The translations under genes and the position numbers were made by a program. From an uncultured Clostridia bacterium (GTDB lineage: Bacteria > Bacillota > Clostridia > Lachnospirales > Cellulosilyticaceae), in assembly GCA_937921505.1 (NCBI GenBank), contig CAKZUB010000017.1:1-45798 (forward strand): 45,798 bases of DNA, written 5' to 3'. Positions 8,964 to 17,850 of the stretch are shown one piece after another. Positions within the stretch are counted from its first letter, which is position 1. Each line of letters starts with the position of its first letter. The notes beneath the pieces are model-generated. The model saw nothing but the letters and a program-made list of their open reading frames with translations, was not told the DNA's origin and did no database searches.

Positions 8964-9935
8964 ATGAGTAACAAAGTAGGTACAATAGGTGTGTTAACAA
9001 GCGGAGGTGATGCTCCTGGAATGAATGCAGCCATACGTGCAGTGGTTAGAGTAGGCATTGCCAGAGGCATAAAAGTTATGGGTATTCAAAAGGGCTATAA
9101 CGGTCTTTTAACAGGAGATGTACGTGAGCTTACAGGCAGAAGTGTATCAGATAGTGTTCAAAGAGGAGGAACGGTTCTTCAAACGGCGCGTTGTCTTGAG
9201 TTTTTAAAACCAGAGGGACAACAAAGAGGTGCCAATATGTGTAAGGTATTTGGCATAGATGGACTCGTTGTTATTGGCGGAGATGGATCTTTCCAAGGAG
9301 CCGAGAAACTAGCTAATTTAGGCATTAATACCATAGGGGTACCTGGCACAATAGATCTTGATATAGCTTGTACAGATTATACAATTGGATTTGATACAGC
9401 GGTTAATACAGCTATAGATGCTATTAATAAAATCCGTGACACTTCGACTTCACATGAAAGATGTTCTATCGTAGAGGTTATGGGCAGAAATGCAGGGTAC
9501 ATTGCACTATGGTGTGGTATCAGTTCTGGAGCAGAACTTGTTCTTATTCCAGAAAAGCCTAGAATGTCAGATGAAGATATTATCAAAACTATTCTTGAAA
9601 ATAAACATAAGGGTAAAAAGCATTTCCTTGTTATCGTTGCTGAAGGTATTGGCGGTTCAGAAAGACTTGCTAAGAAGATTCAAGAAGTAACAGGAGTTGA
9701 ATCAAGAGCAACAATACTTGGACATCTTCAAAGAGGTGGTTCGCCAAGTGCAGTAGACCGCATTCATGCTTCAATGATGGGTGCAAAAGCCGTAGACCTT
9801 CTTTGTGAGGGAAAAGCTAAAAGAGTTGTGGCTTACGTTAAGGGACAATATGTAGATTATGATATTAATGAAGCACTTGCAATGAAAAAAGATATTGATG
9901 AATATATGTATGAGGTAAGTAACTTACTTGTATAA
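8964..9935 (+). CDS. pfkA: ATP-dependent 6-phosphofructokinase
   Basis: Phosphorylates fructose 6-phosphate to fructose 1,6-bisphosphate, the committed step of glycolysis. The 323-residue length is normal. The ATP site is shown by GGDAPGMNAAIRA near the N-terminus and VIGGDGSFQGA. The Gly after the Asp of GGDG and the Gly of PGTID mark the ATP-type rather than the PPi-type enzyme. The catalytic loop reads PGTIDLDIACTDYTIG: both aspartates are kept but the usual Asn between them is Leu. I chose ATG 8964 over the in-frame TTG at 8961 because AGGGGG at 8950-8955 lies 8 bases before it. It is followed by pyk after 21 bases, a common Firmicute glycolytic operon. Confidence 0.96.
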   Translation: MSNKVGTIGVLTSGGDAPGMNAAIRAVVRVGIARGIKVMGIQKGYNGLLTGDVRELTGRSVSDSVQRGGTVLQTARCLEFLKPEGQQRGANMCKVFGIDGLVVIGGDGSFQGAEKLANLGINTIGVPGTIDLDIACTDYTIGFDTAVNTAIDAINKIRDTSTSHERCSIVEVMGRNAGYIALWCGISSGAELVLIPEKPRMSDEDIIKTILENKHKGKKHFLVIVAEGIGGSERLAKKIQEVTGVESRATILGHLQRGGSPSAVDRIHASMMGAKAVDLLCEGKAKRVVAYVKGQYVDYDINEALAMKKDIDEYMYEVSNLLV

Positions 9936-9956
9936 AAGCCACTTAAGGGAGTAGAA

Positions 9957-11723
9957 ATGATGCGTAAAACTAAAATTATTGGAACGTTAGGACCTAAAAC
10001 AAGAGACATAGACAGTATAAGAAAAATTATATCAACAGGAATTGATGGCATACGTATTAACTTTTCTCATGATAATCACGAAATTCATGGAGAAACAGTC
10101 AAAAAAGTAATACAAGTCAGAAAAGAATTAGATAGACCCATTCCGCTGATATTAGATACAAAAGGTCCTGAAATTAGAACAGGTATTATGAAAGACGATA
10201 AAGACTATCGCTTAAATATAGGAGAAACCTTTATACTTACTACTGAAGAAATAGAAGGAGATCATACAAGAGTAAGTGTAACTCATAAAGATTTACCTTC
10301 AGACCTAGAAAAAGGAAGCCGCATTCTTATAGATGATGGACTTATAGAGTTAAAGGTTAAGACGCTTACAGGTACAGAAATAGAATGCAGTATTGAAAAT
10401 GGTGGTATGTTAGGTTCTAGAAAAGGAATTAATATTCCAGATGTTTCTGTTAATTTACCGGCACTTACTGAAAAAGATTTGGCAGATATTAAGTTTGGAG
10501 CAGAAGTTGGATTTGATTATATTGCAGCTTCTTTTATTCGCTCAGCAGCAGATGTCATGAAGATTCGCCAAATCCTCGAGGAAAACGGTGGCAGTGATAT
10601 ACAAATTATAGCTAAGATAGAAAATCGAGAAGGCGTTAACAACATTGATGAGATTCTTGAAGTGGCAGATGCCATTATGGTAGCAAGAGGGGATCTTGGG
10701 GTTGAAATACCAGCAGAAGAAGTTCCGATTGTACAAAAGAATTTAATTAAAAAAGCTAATAAGGTTGGAAAACCTGTTATAACAGCAACACAAATGTTAG
10801 ATTCAATGATTAGAAATCCAAGACCTACACGCGCAGAAGCCAGTGACGTAGCAAATGCTATATTTGATGGTACATCAGGCATTATGTTATCAGGCGAAAC
10901 AGCAAAAGGAGATTATCCTTTAGAAGCTATTGGCATGATGGACCGCATAGCAAAGACTGCAGAGGCTGAAAAAGAAAATCAGAAAGGTAGTTCAAGGCAT
11001 ACAAGCTACGGCGTAAGTATGACTAATGCAGTAAGTCATTCAACTTGTGATACAGCAAGGGAGCTCGGGGCGGCATGTATTGTAACGATTACACAATCAG
11101 GTTATACTGCAAGATCTGTATCTAAGTTTAAACCAAGTTGTCCTATTATGGCATGTACAACGAGTGAAAGAGTTCAAAGACAACTTAGTCTTGTATGGGG
11201 TTGTACACCACTATTAGTTGATTATAATGAAAAAGACTCTACAGATCAGGTATTTGCAAAAGCAGTTAAAAAGATAGAAGAGATGAAAATTGTAAGACCA
11301 GGAGATGTTATTGTCTTATCAGCAGGCGTGCCAGTAGGTGTTGCAGGTACAACTAATATTATGAAAGTTCAGTATGTAGGCGATGTGCTAGCTAAAGGTA
11401 AGGGTTATGGAAAAAAGTCTGTAACAGGCAAAGCCTGTGTCATTAAAGTGTTGGATGAAGCACAGAAATATTTTAAAAAAGGAGATATATTAGTTGTCAG
11501 TAAAACTGATAATAATTATTTGCCTTATATGAAAAAAGCGAGTGCAATTATTGTAGAAAATAGTATGCAAGAAGAAAATAATCATGCAGTGATAGTAGGC
11601 AGAACATTAGATATCCCAGTTATTATAGGAGCCACTAACATAGTTGAAAGTGTAAGAAACTCTATTATTATAACTGTAGATAGTGAAAAAGGTTATGTTT
11701 ATAATGGTGCAATAGAAAGATAA
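9957..11723 (+). CDS. pyk: pyruvate kinase with C-terminal PEP-utiliser-like domain
   Basis: Makes pyruvate and ATP from phosphoenolpyruvate and ADP. The TIM-barrel core starts with KTKIIGTLGPKTRD and has NFSHDNHEIHGETV, LDTKGPEIRTG, the active-site stretch VARGDLGVEIPAEEVP, and ITATQMLDSMIRNPRPTRAE. At 588 residues it is about 110 longer than the E. coli type. The C-terminal extension (about 475-588) resembles the phosphohistidine domain of PEP-utilising enzymes and ends with a NNHAVIVGRTLDIPVIIG stretch, as in Bacillus pyruvate kinases. The alternative start ATG 9960 has a better 8-base gap from AAGGGAG at 9945-9951. Operon partner of pfkA. Confidence 0.97.
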   Translation: MMRKTKIIGTLGPKTRDIDSIRKIISTGIDGIRINFSHDNHEIHGETVKKVIQVRKELDRPIPLILDTKGPEIRTGIMKDDKDYRLNIGETFILTTEEIEGDHTRVSVTHKDLPSDLEKGSRILIDDGLIELKVKTLTGTEIECSIENGGMLGSRKGINIPDVSVNLPALTEKDLADIKFGAEVGFDYIAASFIRSAADVMKIRQILEENGGSDIQIIAKIENREGVNNIDEILEVADAIMVARGDLGVEIPAEEVPIVQKNLIKKANKVGKPVITATQMLDSMIRNPRPTRAEASDVANAIFDGTSGIMLSGETAKGDYPLEAIGMMDRIAKTAEAEKENQKGSSRHTSYGVSMTNAVSHSTCDTARELGAACIVTITQSGYTARSVSKFKPSCPIMACTTSERVQRQLSLVWGCTPLLVDYNEKDSTDQVFAKAVKKIEEMKIVRPGDVIVLSAGVPVGVAGTTNIMKVQYVGDVLAKGKGYGKKSVTGKACVIKVLDEAQKYFKKGDILVVSKTDNNYLPYMKKASAIIVENSMQEENNHAVIVGRTLDIPVIIGATNIVESVRNSIIITVDSEKGYVYNGAIER

Positions 11724-11727
11724 ACAC

Positions 11728-11765
11728 AAAATGGTAGTTGCCAAATAGGTGACTACCATTTGTTA
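11728..11765 (+). terminator. hairpin terminator after pyk
   Basis: AAATGGTAGTTGCC pairs with GGTGACTACCATTT around a 5-base loop, with two G-T pairs. The T-tract is short (TTTGTTATT), so termination may be partial. Confidence 0.6.
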
Positions 11766-11878
11766 TTAAGAAAGTATTATTTGAAAATAGGCGTATTAAA
11801 AACTAATATTAACTGGATATTTAGCAAGCTATGGTTTAAAATAGATTAATGATTAACTTATGATTAAGGAGACAGAAA

Positions 11879-13300
11879 ATGAAATCTCAAGATACTCCAG
11901 GATTTTTGAAGACAAGACAAGCTCATGTTATCTCAAAATATCTTGACCCTTCACAAATATTAGTGATGGGATTTTTACTTGTAATATTTATTGGAACCAT
12001 TTTACTTATGCTGCCAATAAGCAGCAATACAGGAGAAGCAACAGGTTTTATTGATGCTTTTTTTACAGCTACTTCAGCTGTCTGTGTAACAGGACTTGCA
12101 GTAGTTAATACACTCGCTTACTGGTCAACCTTTGGTAAGATTGTTATTTTAATATGTATTCAAATCGGTGGACTTGGTTTTATGACGCTGGTTAGTTCGC
12201 TGTTTCTTATTACAGGAAAACGTATTTCATTAAAAAATAGGCTCATTATGCAAGAAGCATTAAATCAAAATAAAACAGCAGGTATTGTAAGATTTACAAA
12301 GAACATTATTATAGGAACCTTATTAGTTGAAATGGTCGGGGCTTTTCTTTTAGCTTTTGTATTTGTGCCTGAACATGGACTTTTCAAGGGGATGGGCTAT
12401 GCCATATTCCATGCTATATCAGCATTTTGTAATGCAGGATTTGACATAGTAGGTGGCAATAGTTTAACACCTTATGTGGGGAATACAGTGATTAATATTA
12501 CCGTTATGGGACTTATTATACTTGGTGGGTTAGGTTTTAGTGTTTGGCTAGATACCTATAAAACAATTAGACTTAAGTTGCGTGCCTCTGAACATTTTTC
12601 ATGGAGGCAAGCGTTCTATAAACTTTCACTGCATACTAAATTAGTATGGATCATTACTTTAGCCTTATTGGTAATTGGATTTATATTTTTCTTTTTAGCA
12701 GAGTTTTATAATATGAATACATTAGGTGCTTTATCTTTTAAAGAAAAGATTTATGCATCCATGTTTTTATCTGTTACACCTCGTACTGCTGGATTTAATA
12801 CTATTACGATGAGTGAGCTTACATCAGCATCTAAAATTATGACAATGCTTATGATGTTTATTGGGGGTTCGCCAGCAGGAACCGCAGGGGGAATAAAGAC
12901 AGTGACCGCAGGTGTGCTCTTGCTATGTACACTATGCACTATTAAGGGAAAACAACAGACAGTTATCTTTAAAAAGAAAATTCCTTTTCAAATTATTACA
13001 AGAGCTATGGCAATTGTTATGATTGCTGTAGGTGTTGTGATGGGGGTGATTATGGTACTGTCTTTTACAGAAAGTGCAAGCTTTATTGAAATAGTTTTCG
13101 AGGTTATCTCTGCCTTTGGTACAGTAGGGCTTTCTATGGGTATTACATCAAGCTTGACCTTTACTGGGAAACTTATTATTATTGTTACGATGTTTATAGG
13201 CAGACTTGGACCTATTACTATGGCAGTAGCGCTTATGATTAAACAAGGAAAAGCAAAAGGAACGATTCAATATGCAGAAGAGAAAGTATTAGTTGGATAA
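11879..13300 (+). CDS. ktrB: KtrB-type potassium uptake channel subunit (TrkH family)
   Basis: Membrane subunit of a Ktr potassium importer, 473 residues with about eight membrane segments. The four selectivity-filter P-loops are visible: TSAVCVTGL (near 63-71), SAFCNAGF (near 180-187), TPRTAGFN (near 300-307) and SAFGTVGLS (near 410-418). Each keeps its key glycine. AAGGAG at 11866-11871 precedes the ATG by 7 bases. The regulatory subunit gene ktrA follows 32 bases later in the same operon. Na+ dependence is usual for KtrB but cannot be read from sequence. Confidence 0.95.
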   Translation: MKSQDTPGFLKTRQAHVISKYLDPSQILVMGFLLVIFIGTILLMLPISSNTGEATGFIDAFFTATSAVCVTGLAVVNTLAYWSTFGKIVILICIQIGGLGFMTLVSSLFLITGKRISLKNRLIMQEALNQNKTAGIVRFTKNIIIGTLLVEMVGAFLLAFVFVPEHGLFKGMGYAIFHAISAFCNAGFDIVGGNSLTPYVGNTVINITVMGLIILGGLGFSVWLDTYKTIRLKLRASEHFSWRQAFYKLSLHTKLVWIITLALLVIGFIFFFLAEFYNMNTLGALSFKEKIYASMFLSVTPRTAGFNTITMSELTSASKIMTMLMMFIGGSPAGTAGGIKTVTAGVLLLCTLCTIKGKQQTVIFKKKIPFQIITRAMAIVMIAVGVVMGVIMVLSFTESASFIEIVFEVISAFGTVGLSMGITSSLTFTGKLIIIVTMFIGRLGPITMAVALMIKQGKAKGTIQYAEEKVLVG

Positions 13301-13332
13301 CAACACAGGAGATTTTTAAGGAGGATAAATAA

Positions 13333-13998
13333 GTGAAGTCAAAACAGTTTGTCGTATTTGGACTTGGAAGATTTGGAGTAAGTATTGCAACAACGCTTGC
13401 GGAGGCTGGATATGAAGTGATGGTCGTTGATAAATCAGAAGAAAAAATACAAGAAATATCTGCATTTGTAACCCATGCAGTACAAGCAGATGCCATAGAT
13501 ATGGATATTCTAAAGTCTTTGGGTATTCGTAATTTTGACGTAGGTATTGTAGCTATAGGAAAAGATATTCAGTCAAGTATTATGATTACACTCTTACTTA
13601 AAGAAATAGGTATACCATATGTTGTAGCAAAAGCAAGTACAGAAGTTCATCAAAGAGTTTTACAAAAACTTGGAGCAGATCGTATCATTTTGCCAGAGCA
13701 TGAAATGGGTCAGCGTATTGCAGCTAACCTTATTGCAGGAAATATTATTGACTATATAGAACTTTCACCAGATTATAGTATTATGGAAATTTCTATTCTT
13801 CCGGAATGGAGTCAGCGTACGATAAAAGATTTGAATGTACGAGGAAAATATGGTATAAACATTATTGCTGTTGAGCATAAGGGTGGCATCAATGTATCTC
13901 CGGAACCTGATTATGTGATATTACCAGATGATGTACTTGTAGTAGTAGGTCATAATAAACAACTTCAAGCATTAGAAGCTAAACGCTATGCAAAATAA
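13333..13998 (+). CDS. ktrA: KtrA-type potassium channel regulator (RCK domains)
   Basis: Cytoplasmic ring-forming regulator of KtrB, 221 residues. The N-terminal Rossmann RCK domain has FGLGRFG near 8-14 and an acidic VDKS at the end of strand 2, which fits nucleotide binding. The C-terminal RCK_C domain is about 140-221. The start is GTG at 13333: AAGGAGG at 13318-13324 lies 8 bases upstream and no ATG fits better. The 3' end overlaps the next gene by 11 bases, so translation of the two may be coupled. Confidence 0.95.
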   Translation: MKSKQFVVFGLGRFGVSIATTLAEAGYEVMVVDKSEEKIQEISAFVTHAVQADAIDMDILKSLGIRNFDVGIVAIGKDIQSSIMITLLLKEIGIPYVVAKASTEVHQRVLQKLGADRIILPEHEMGQRIAANLIAGNIIDYIELSPDYSIMEISILPEWSQRTIKDLNVRGKYGINIIAVEHKGGINVSPEPDYVILPDDVLVVVGHNKQLQALEAKRYAK

Positions 13999-14779
13999 TA
14001 TCATTTCCAGTACTCAAAACCCTATTATAAAAACGATAATACAGCTTCAAAAGAAAAAAGCAACAAGAAAAAAAGAAAAGTTATTTATAGTTGAAGGCAT
14101 TAAATCTATTAATGAAATTCCTGCAAATTATCAAGTAAGATATTATATTACAACGCCAGAGCTCACCAAGCAGCAAATACATGCTCTAGAAGGAAAAAGG
14201 TGGATCGTTGTAACAGAAGAAGTTTATAAAACCATAAGTGATACCACAACACCTCAAGGCGCAATGGCAGTAGTAGAAATACCAGAAGTGTCATTAGATA
14301 AGCTTACATTTGAAAAACAGAGATTTCATTTAGTTTTAGAGAATATTCAAGATCCTGGCAACCTAGGAACTATTATAAGAACAGCACATGCGTTTGGCGT
14401 ACAAGCAATACTTATTACAAAAGGATCTGTAGATTTATATAGTCCAAAAGTAGTACGTGCTACAATGGGCTCTTTATTTCATGTAAACATATGTATTGAT
14501 TACGACATAGAAGAGTATGTTAGTCATTTACAGAAGGCTAAGATCCCAATCTATGCAACGGCACTCGAAGAAGCTAAACCTCTCTTTGATGTTGATTTTA
14601 AAGAGCAGCTTGCTATTGTCATAGGTAACGAAGGAAATGGTGTTTCAGAGTATATTAAAAAAGCTGCAGATCATAAAATTATGATTCCTATGCCAGGAGG
14701 CAGCGAGTCGCTTAATGCCTCAGTTGCAACTTCTATTTGTATTTATGAAGTGATGAGGCAGATGCAAACAAGTAGATAA
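13988..14779 (+). CDS. SpoU/TrmH-family RNA 2'-O-methyltransferase
   Basis: SAM-dependent ribose methylase of rRNA or tRNA, 263 residues. The N-terminal substrate-binding domain begins ISSTQNPIIKTIIQLQKKKATRKKEKLFIVEGIK. The SPOUT knot domain has LENIQDPGNLGTIIRTA (motif 1), IVIGNEGNGVS (motif 2) and MPGGSESLNASVATSI (motif 3), including the Asn, Arg and Glu positions typical of the family. The start overlaps ktrA (ATGCAAAATAA) and has no clear ribosome site, so it probably depends on translation through ktrA. Whether the target is 23S rRNA or tRNA cannot be told. Confidence 0.92.
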   Translation: MQNNIISSTQNPIIKTIIQLQKKKATRKKEKLFIVEGIKSINEIPANYQVRYYITTPELTKQQIHALEGKRWIVVTEEVYKTISDTTTPQGAMAVVEIPEVSLDKLTFEKQRFHLVLENIQDPGNLGTIIRTAHAFGVQAILITKGSVDLYSPKVVRATMGSLFHVNICIDYDIEEYVSHLQKAKIPIYATALEEAKPLFDVDFKEQLAIVIGNEGNGVSEYIKKAADHKIMIPMPGGSESLNASVATSICIYEVMRQMQTSR

Positions 14780-14796
14780 GATAAATGGGAGAAGGC

Positions 14797-14825
14797 TTGA
14801 CAAAAACCTATAAAATTCATATAAT
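14797..14825 (+). promoter_or_regulatory. consensus sigma-A promoter of asnS
   Basis: TTGACA at 14797-14802 and TATAAT at 14820-14825 are separated by exactly 17 bases, a full match to the consensus. The leader is only about 20 bases, so there is no room for a T-box. Confidence 0.85.
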
Positions 14826-14853
14826 TTTAAACAGTAAAAAGGAGTGAAAGACT

Positions 14854-16245
14854 ATGGAAGCAATAGCAATTAGAGCACTTTATAAGGCAACAGACATGTA
14901 TCAAGCAAGTCCTATTACTGTAGCGGGTTGGATAAAAACAGTAAGAGATTCAAAAACCTTTGGTTTTATTGAAGTAAATGATGGTACGTTCTTTAAAACA
15001 CTACAAATTGTATTTGAAGATAGTTTACCTAATTTCAAACAAATTGCAAAACTAGGAGTAGGTGCTGCAATCATTGTAACAGGCAATTTGGTGATGACCC
15101 CGGGTCAAAAACAACCTTTTGAGCTTAAGGCTACGGAAGTAAGTATCGAAGGTGAATGCCCACCAGAATATCCGCTTCAAAAGAAAAGACATTCTTTTGA
15201 GTTTTTAAGACAAATAGCCTATCTTAGACCACGTACCAATACGTTTGCTGCGGTATTTAGAGTACGTTCACTTGCAGCTTATGCCGTTCACAAGTTTTTT
15301 CAAGAGAGAAATTTTGTTTATGCACATACCCCTATTATTACAGCAAGTGATTGTGAAGGGGCTGGTGAAATGTTTAAGGTAACAACTTTAGATGCTGCTC
15401 ATCCCCCTAAAAATGATAAAGGAGAAGTTGATTTTAAAGAAGACTTTTTTGGTAAAATGGCAAGTCTTACTGTTTCAGGTCAGCTCTCAGCAGAAACTTT
15501 TGCAATGGCCTTTAGAGATGTTTACACCTTTGGACCAACCTTTAGAGCAGAAAAATCAAATACACCAAGACATGCCGCAGAGTTCTGGATGATTGAACCA
15601 GAAATAGCATTTGCAGACCTCGGAGATGATATGAAGCTAGCAGAGGATATGGTCAAGTTTGTTATTCAGTATGTCTTAGAAAATGCAAAAGAAGAAATGC
15701 AGTTTTTCAATCAGTTCGTTGATAAAGGCATATTAGAAAGACTTACAGCTATTGTAGATGCAGACTTTGGCAAGGTAACTTATACAGAAGCTATTAATAT
15801 ACTTGAAAGTGCTGATAAAAACTTTGAATACCCAGTGTTCTGGGGATGTGACCTTCAGACAGAACATGAGAGATATTTAACAGAAGAACACTTTAAAAAG
15901 CCAGTTTTTGTAACAGACTATCCAAAAGAAATTAAAGCATTTTATATGAGAATGAATGAAGATAATAAAACAGTAGCTGCAATGGATCTTCTTGTCCCAG
16001 GTATAGGAGAACTTATCGGAGGCAGCCAAAGAGAAGAAAGGCTAGAAGTTCTTCAAGAAAGAATGAAAGAACTTGATTTAAATGAGGAAGATTACTGGTG
16101 GTATCTAGATCTAAGAAGATTTGGTGGCACAAGACATGCAGGTTTTGGCCTTGGTTTTGAAAGACTCATTATGTATTTAACAGGTATGACTAATATCAGA
16201 GATGTTATTCCTTTCCCAAGAACGACAGGCTCGGCGGAGTTTTAG
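14854..16245 (+). CDS. asnS: asparagine--tRNA ligase
   Basis: Class IIb synthetase that charges tRNA-Asn, 463 residues. An N-terminal OB-fold anticodon-binding domain (about 17-105, with [22 protein letters not shown]) is followed by the catalytic core. Motif 2 is [24 protein letters not shown] (about 226-250) and motif 3 is [21 protein letters not shown] (about 424-444). The Asn-type [17 protein letters not shown] region separates it from AspS. The start follows AAAAAGGAG at 14836-14844. Its last codons (GSAEF, stop) and the bases after the stop recur twice downstream at 17866 and 20710. The end of this gene therefore looks like the insertion point of the accessory modules that follow. Confidence 0.97.
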   Translation: MEAIAIRALYKATDMYQASPITVAGWIKTVRDSKTFGFIEVNDGTFFKTLQIVFEDSLPNFKQIAKLGVGAAIIVTGNLVMTPGQKQPFELKATEVSIEGECPPEYPLQKKRHSFEFLRQIAYLRPRTNTFAAVFRVRSLAAYAVHKFFQERNFVYAHTPIITASDCEGAGEMFKVTTLDAAHPPKNDKGEVDFKEDFFGKMASLTVSGQLSAETFAMAFRDVYTFGPTFRAEKSNTPRHAAEFWMIEPEIAFADLGDDMKLAEDMVKFVIQYVLENAKEEMQFFNQFVDKGILERLTAIVDADFGKVTYTEAINILESADKNFEYPVFWGCDLQTEHERYLTEEHFKKPVFVTDYPKEIKAFYMRMNEDNKTVAAMDLLVPGIGELIGGSQREERLEVLQERMKELDLNEEDYWWYLDLRRFGGTRHAGFGLGFERLIMYLTGMTNIRDVIPFPRTTGSAEF

Positions 16246-16498
16246 ATTAAAAAGATAGTAAATTCGGAGTAAATGGCATCGCAAGGAGATTTCAGTGTTC
16301 TCCAGTTGCTCACTTCCGTATTCCTAAAAATCTAAGAACTTTCTTCAAATGAACGGAGCAAACTCGCGTGTGTTGCATAGCAACATGAGTATCTATAGGT
16401 TGTTTTAGGATTACTGGTGATGAATCGTATGTTGTACGATAAATAGTGTGGTGTTTGCGTGATATGTTCCCACAAACACCACACGTGAAGTGCATGGT
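16221..16498 (+). repeat. asnS-3'-end repeat element, copy 1 (half form)
   Basis: This copy runs from the last 25 coding bases of asnS through its stop to about 16498. It matches 17851-18269 at high identity in direct orientation. It carries the single GTTGCATAGCAAC hairpin at 16372-16384 but lacks the 141-base right arm present in copy 2. Near its end is a perfect 12-bp hairpin, GTGTGGTGTTTG with CAAACACCACAC. No coding capacity is evident, and the minus-strand frame at 16310-16495 is most likely spurious. The rest of the gap to 16754 holds a terminator-like hairpin and a promoter. Confidence 0.85.
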
Positions 16499-16611
16499 AA
16501 AGCTATATAAGGCTTAGAAGCATTGATAATACTAGGTTTGTAATTGAATGGAATATGTTCCCACAGGCTGAAAAATAAGGTTATGGTTGTTTAGGGGAAC
16601 ATAAAAAGGAG

Positions 16612-16647
16612 GCATCTAATCTTAGAAATGAGTTTGGATGCTTTTTT
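16612..16647 (+). terminator. terminator-like hairpin downstream of asnS
   Basis: GCATCTAA (16612-16619) pairs with TTGGATGC (16634-16641), with one T-G pair, followed by TTTTTT. It would stop read-through from asnS before the DUF3791 operon. Confidence 0.6.
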
Positions 16648-16695
16648 AATGTTGTACTAATAATTTCCATACATAGTTAAATTTAATTGAGTATA

Positions 16696-16704
16696 TGATA
16701 TAAT
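16696..16704 (+). promoter_or_regulatory. extended -10 promoter of the DUF3791/DUF3990 operon
   Basis: TGATATAAT is a TGnTATAAT extended -10 with no clear -35, about 50 bases before the start codon I prefer. Confidence 0.55.
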
Positions 16705-16754
16705 AGGGTAAATGAGTTAATACTTTAATGAGTAGTAATAGGGGACTGATAAAT

Positions 16755-16979
16755 ATGATAAAAGCTCAGGAAGAACAAGCTGTAGAATTTATTTCGTTTT
16801 GTATAGAGAACTTTAAAGTAAATCATAAAATGACAGGAAAAGAGGTTATAAGCTTATTCAGTGAAAAGGGTGTTATTGACTTCTTGATAGAAGCATATGA
16901 TATACTTCATACTCAAGGGAAAGATTATATTTTATCAGAAATAGAACTGTTCCTACAAAAGAGGGGGTATATTCTATGA
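16755..16979 (+). CDS. DUF3791 family protein, possible antitoxin-like partner
   Basis: Small protein of 74 residues without signal peptide or membrane segment; the sequence suggests mostly helices. It resembles the DUF3791 family ([57 protein letters not shown]). I chose ATG 16755 because GGGG at 16741-16744 lies 10 bases before it; the in-frame ATG at 16728 has no ribosome site. It overlaps the DUF3990 gene by 4 bases (ATGA), so the two are translationally coupled. The family has no established function that I know. The toxin-antitoxin reading comes from gene size and layout only. Confidence 0.75.
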   Translation: MIKAQEEQAVEFISFCIENFKVNHKMTGKEVISLFSEKGVIDFLIEAYDILHTQGKDYILSEIELFLQKRGYIL

Positions 16980-17461
16980 AGCTCTATCATGGGAGTCATA
17001 TTGCAGTAGAAGAACCCAAATTAATAAAAGCAAATAGGACATTAGATTTTGGAGAGGGATTTTATACAACCACAAGTAAGGAACAAGCTTATAAATGGGC
17101 ACAAATAAAGAAAAGTAGGGAAGATAGAGAGGTCGGCTACATTAGTATTTATGAAGTGTCAGATCACTTACTAAAAGATGAGAATTTAAATGTACGAGTA
17201 TTCAAAGGTGCAAGTAAGGAATGGTTAAAATTTGTAGTTAATAATCGTATGAAAAAAAAATTTAGCCATTCTTTTGATATCGTAAAAGGTTCGGTAGCTG
17301 ATGATAGAGTATATACATGCCTAAATGCTTTTGAAAATAGATTTATGGATTTTGATACAGCTATTAAGGAGCTAAAGACCTATAAACTTAAGGATCAGAT
17401 ATCTTTCCATACAGAAAGTTCATTAAGTTATCTAAAGTTTATACGCTATGAGGAGGTGTAG
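16976..17461 (+). CDS. DUF3990 family protein, probable ADP-ribosyltransferase fold
   Basis: 161 residues, resembling DUF3990. The N-terminus KLYHGSH with [19 protein letters not shown] (24-42) is the pattern of the ADP-ribosyltransferase superfamily: a His on the first strand (H5) and a G-F-Y-T-T turn followed by a helix. I cannot place the third catalytic residue with confidence; E36 or a C-terminal acidic residue are candidates. It sits between the DUF3791 gene (4-base overlap) and an 80-residue gene (2-base gap), a compact three-gene operon. A toxin that modifies a host target with NAD is an attractive inference. No activity is established from sequence alone. Confidence 0.75.
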   Translation: MKLYHGSHIAVEEPKLIKANRTLDFGEGFYTTTSKEQAYKWAQIKKSREDREVGYISIYEVSDHLLKDENLNVRVFKGASKEWLKFVVNNRMKKKFSHSFDIVKGSVADDRVYTCLNAFENRFMDFDTAIKELKTYKLKDQISFHTESSLSYLKFIRYEEV

Positions 17462-17463
17462 AG

Positions 17464-17706
17464 ATGACATTACCTAAAATAACACAAGATAATGTTCATA
17501 TGTTTATTCCGTTAAAAGTAGCTAAAGTAGTTGAAAGAATGATAGATGAGCAAGAAATAACGCTTAAGGAAGCTTTAATAACATTTTATAATTCTAAGGT
17601 GTATGCTATTTTAGAAAGAGAAGAAACCAAGTTATGGTATGAAGGCCCTAACTATTTGTACAAAGCAATACAGATGGAGCAAAGAGGAGAGTATTTGGAT
17701 ATTTAA
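17464..17706 (+). CDS. small protein of the DUF3791/DUF3990 cassette
   Basis: 80 residues, cytoplasmic and probably helical, with a LYKAIQMEQ-type C-terminal helix. The central LKEALITFYNSKVYAILEREETKLWYEGPNYL resembles small proteins I associate with DUF3990 loci, which often carry the pattern 'F-x-S-K-x-Y ... ET-x-LWY-x-x-P-x-Y'. The ribosome site GAGGAGG lies at 17450-17456. It is the last gene of the cassette. It is a candidate antitoxin or accessory factor; this is an inference from size and position. No terminator with a T-run follows; 17707-17850 is AT-rich and holds nothing I can name. Confidence 0.65.
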   Translation: MTLPKITQDNVHMFIPLKVAKVVERMIDEQEITLKEALITFYNSKVYAILEREETKLWYEGPNYLYKAIQMEQRGEYLDI

Positions 17707-17850
17707 TGAAACAAAAATAACACAACGGCAACACAACACAGGTAAAAACCATATAAAAAAGAAAAGATGAGATAAGATATAGCACTTACTAAACGTTGAT
17801 AAATAAAGAGCTGTAACATCCTATAAAAACTTATAAAGAGCAAAGACACA

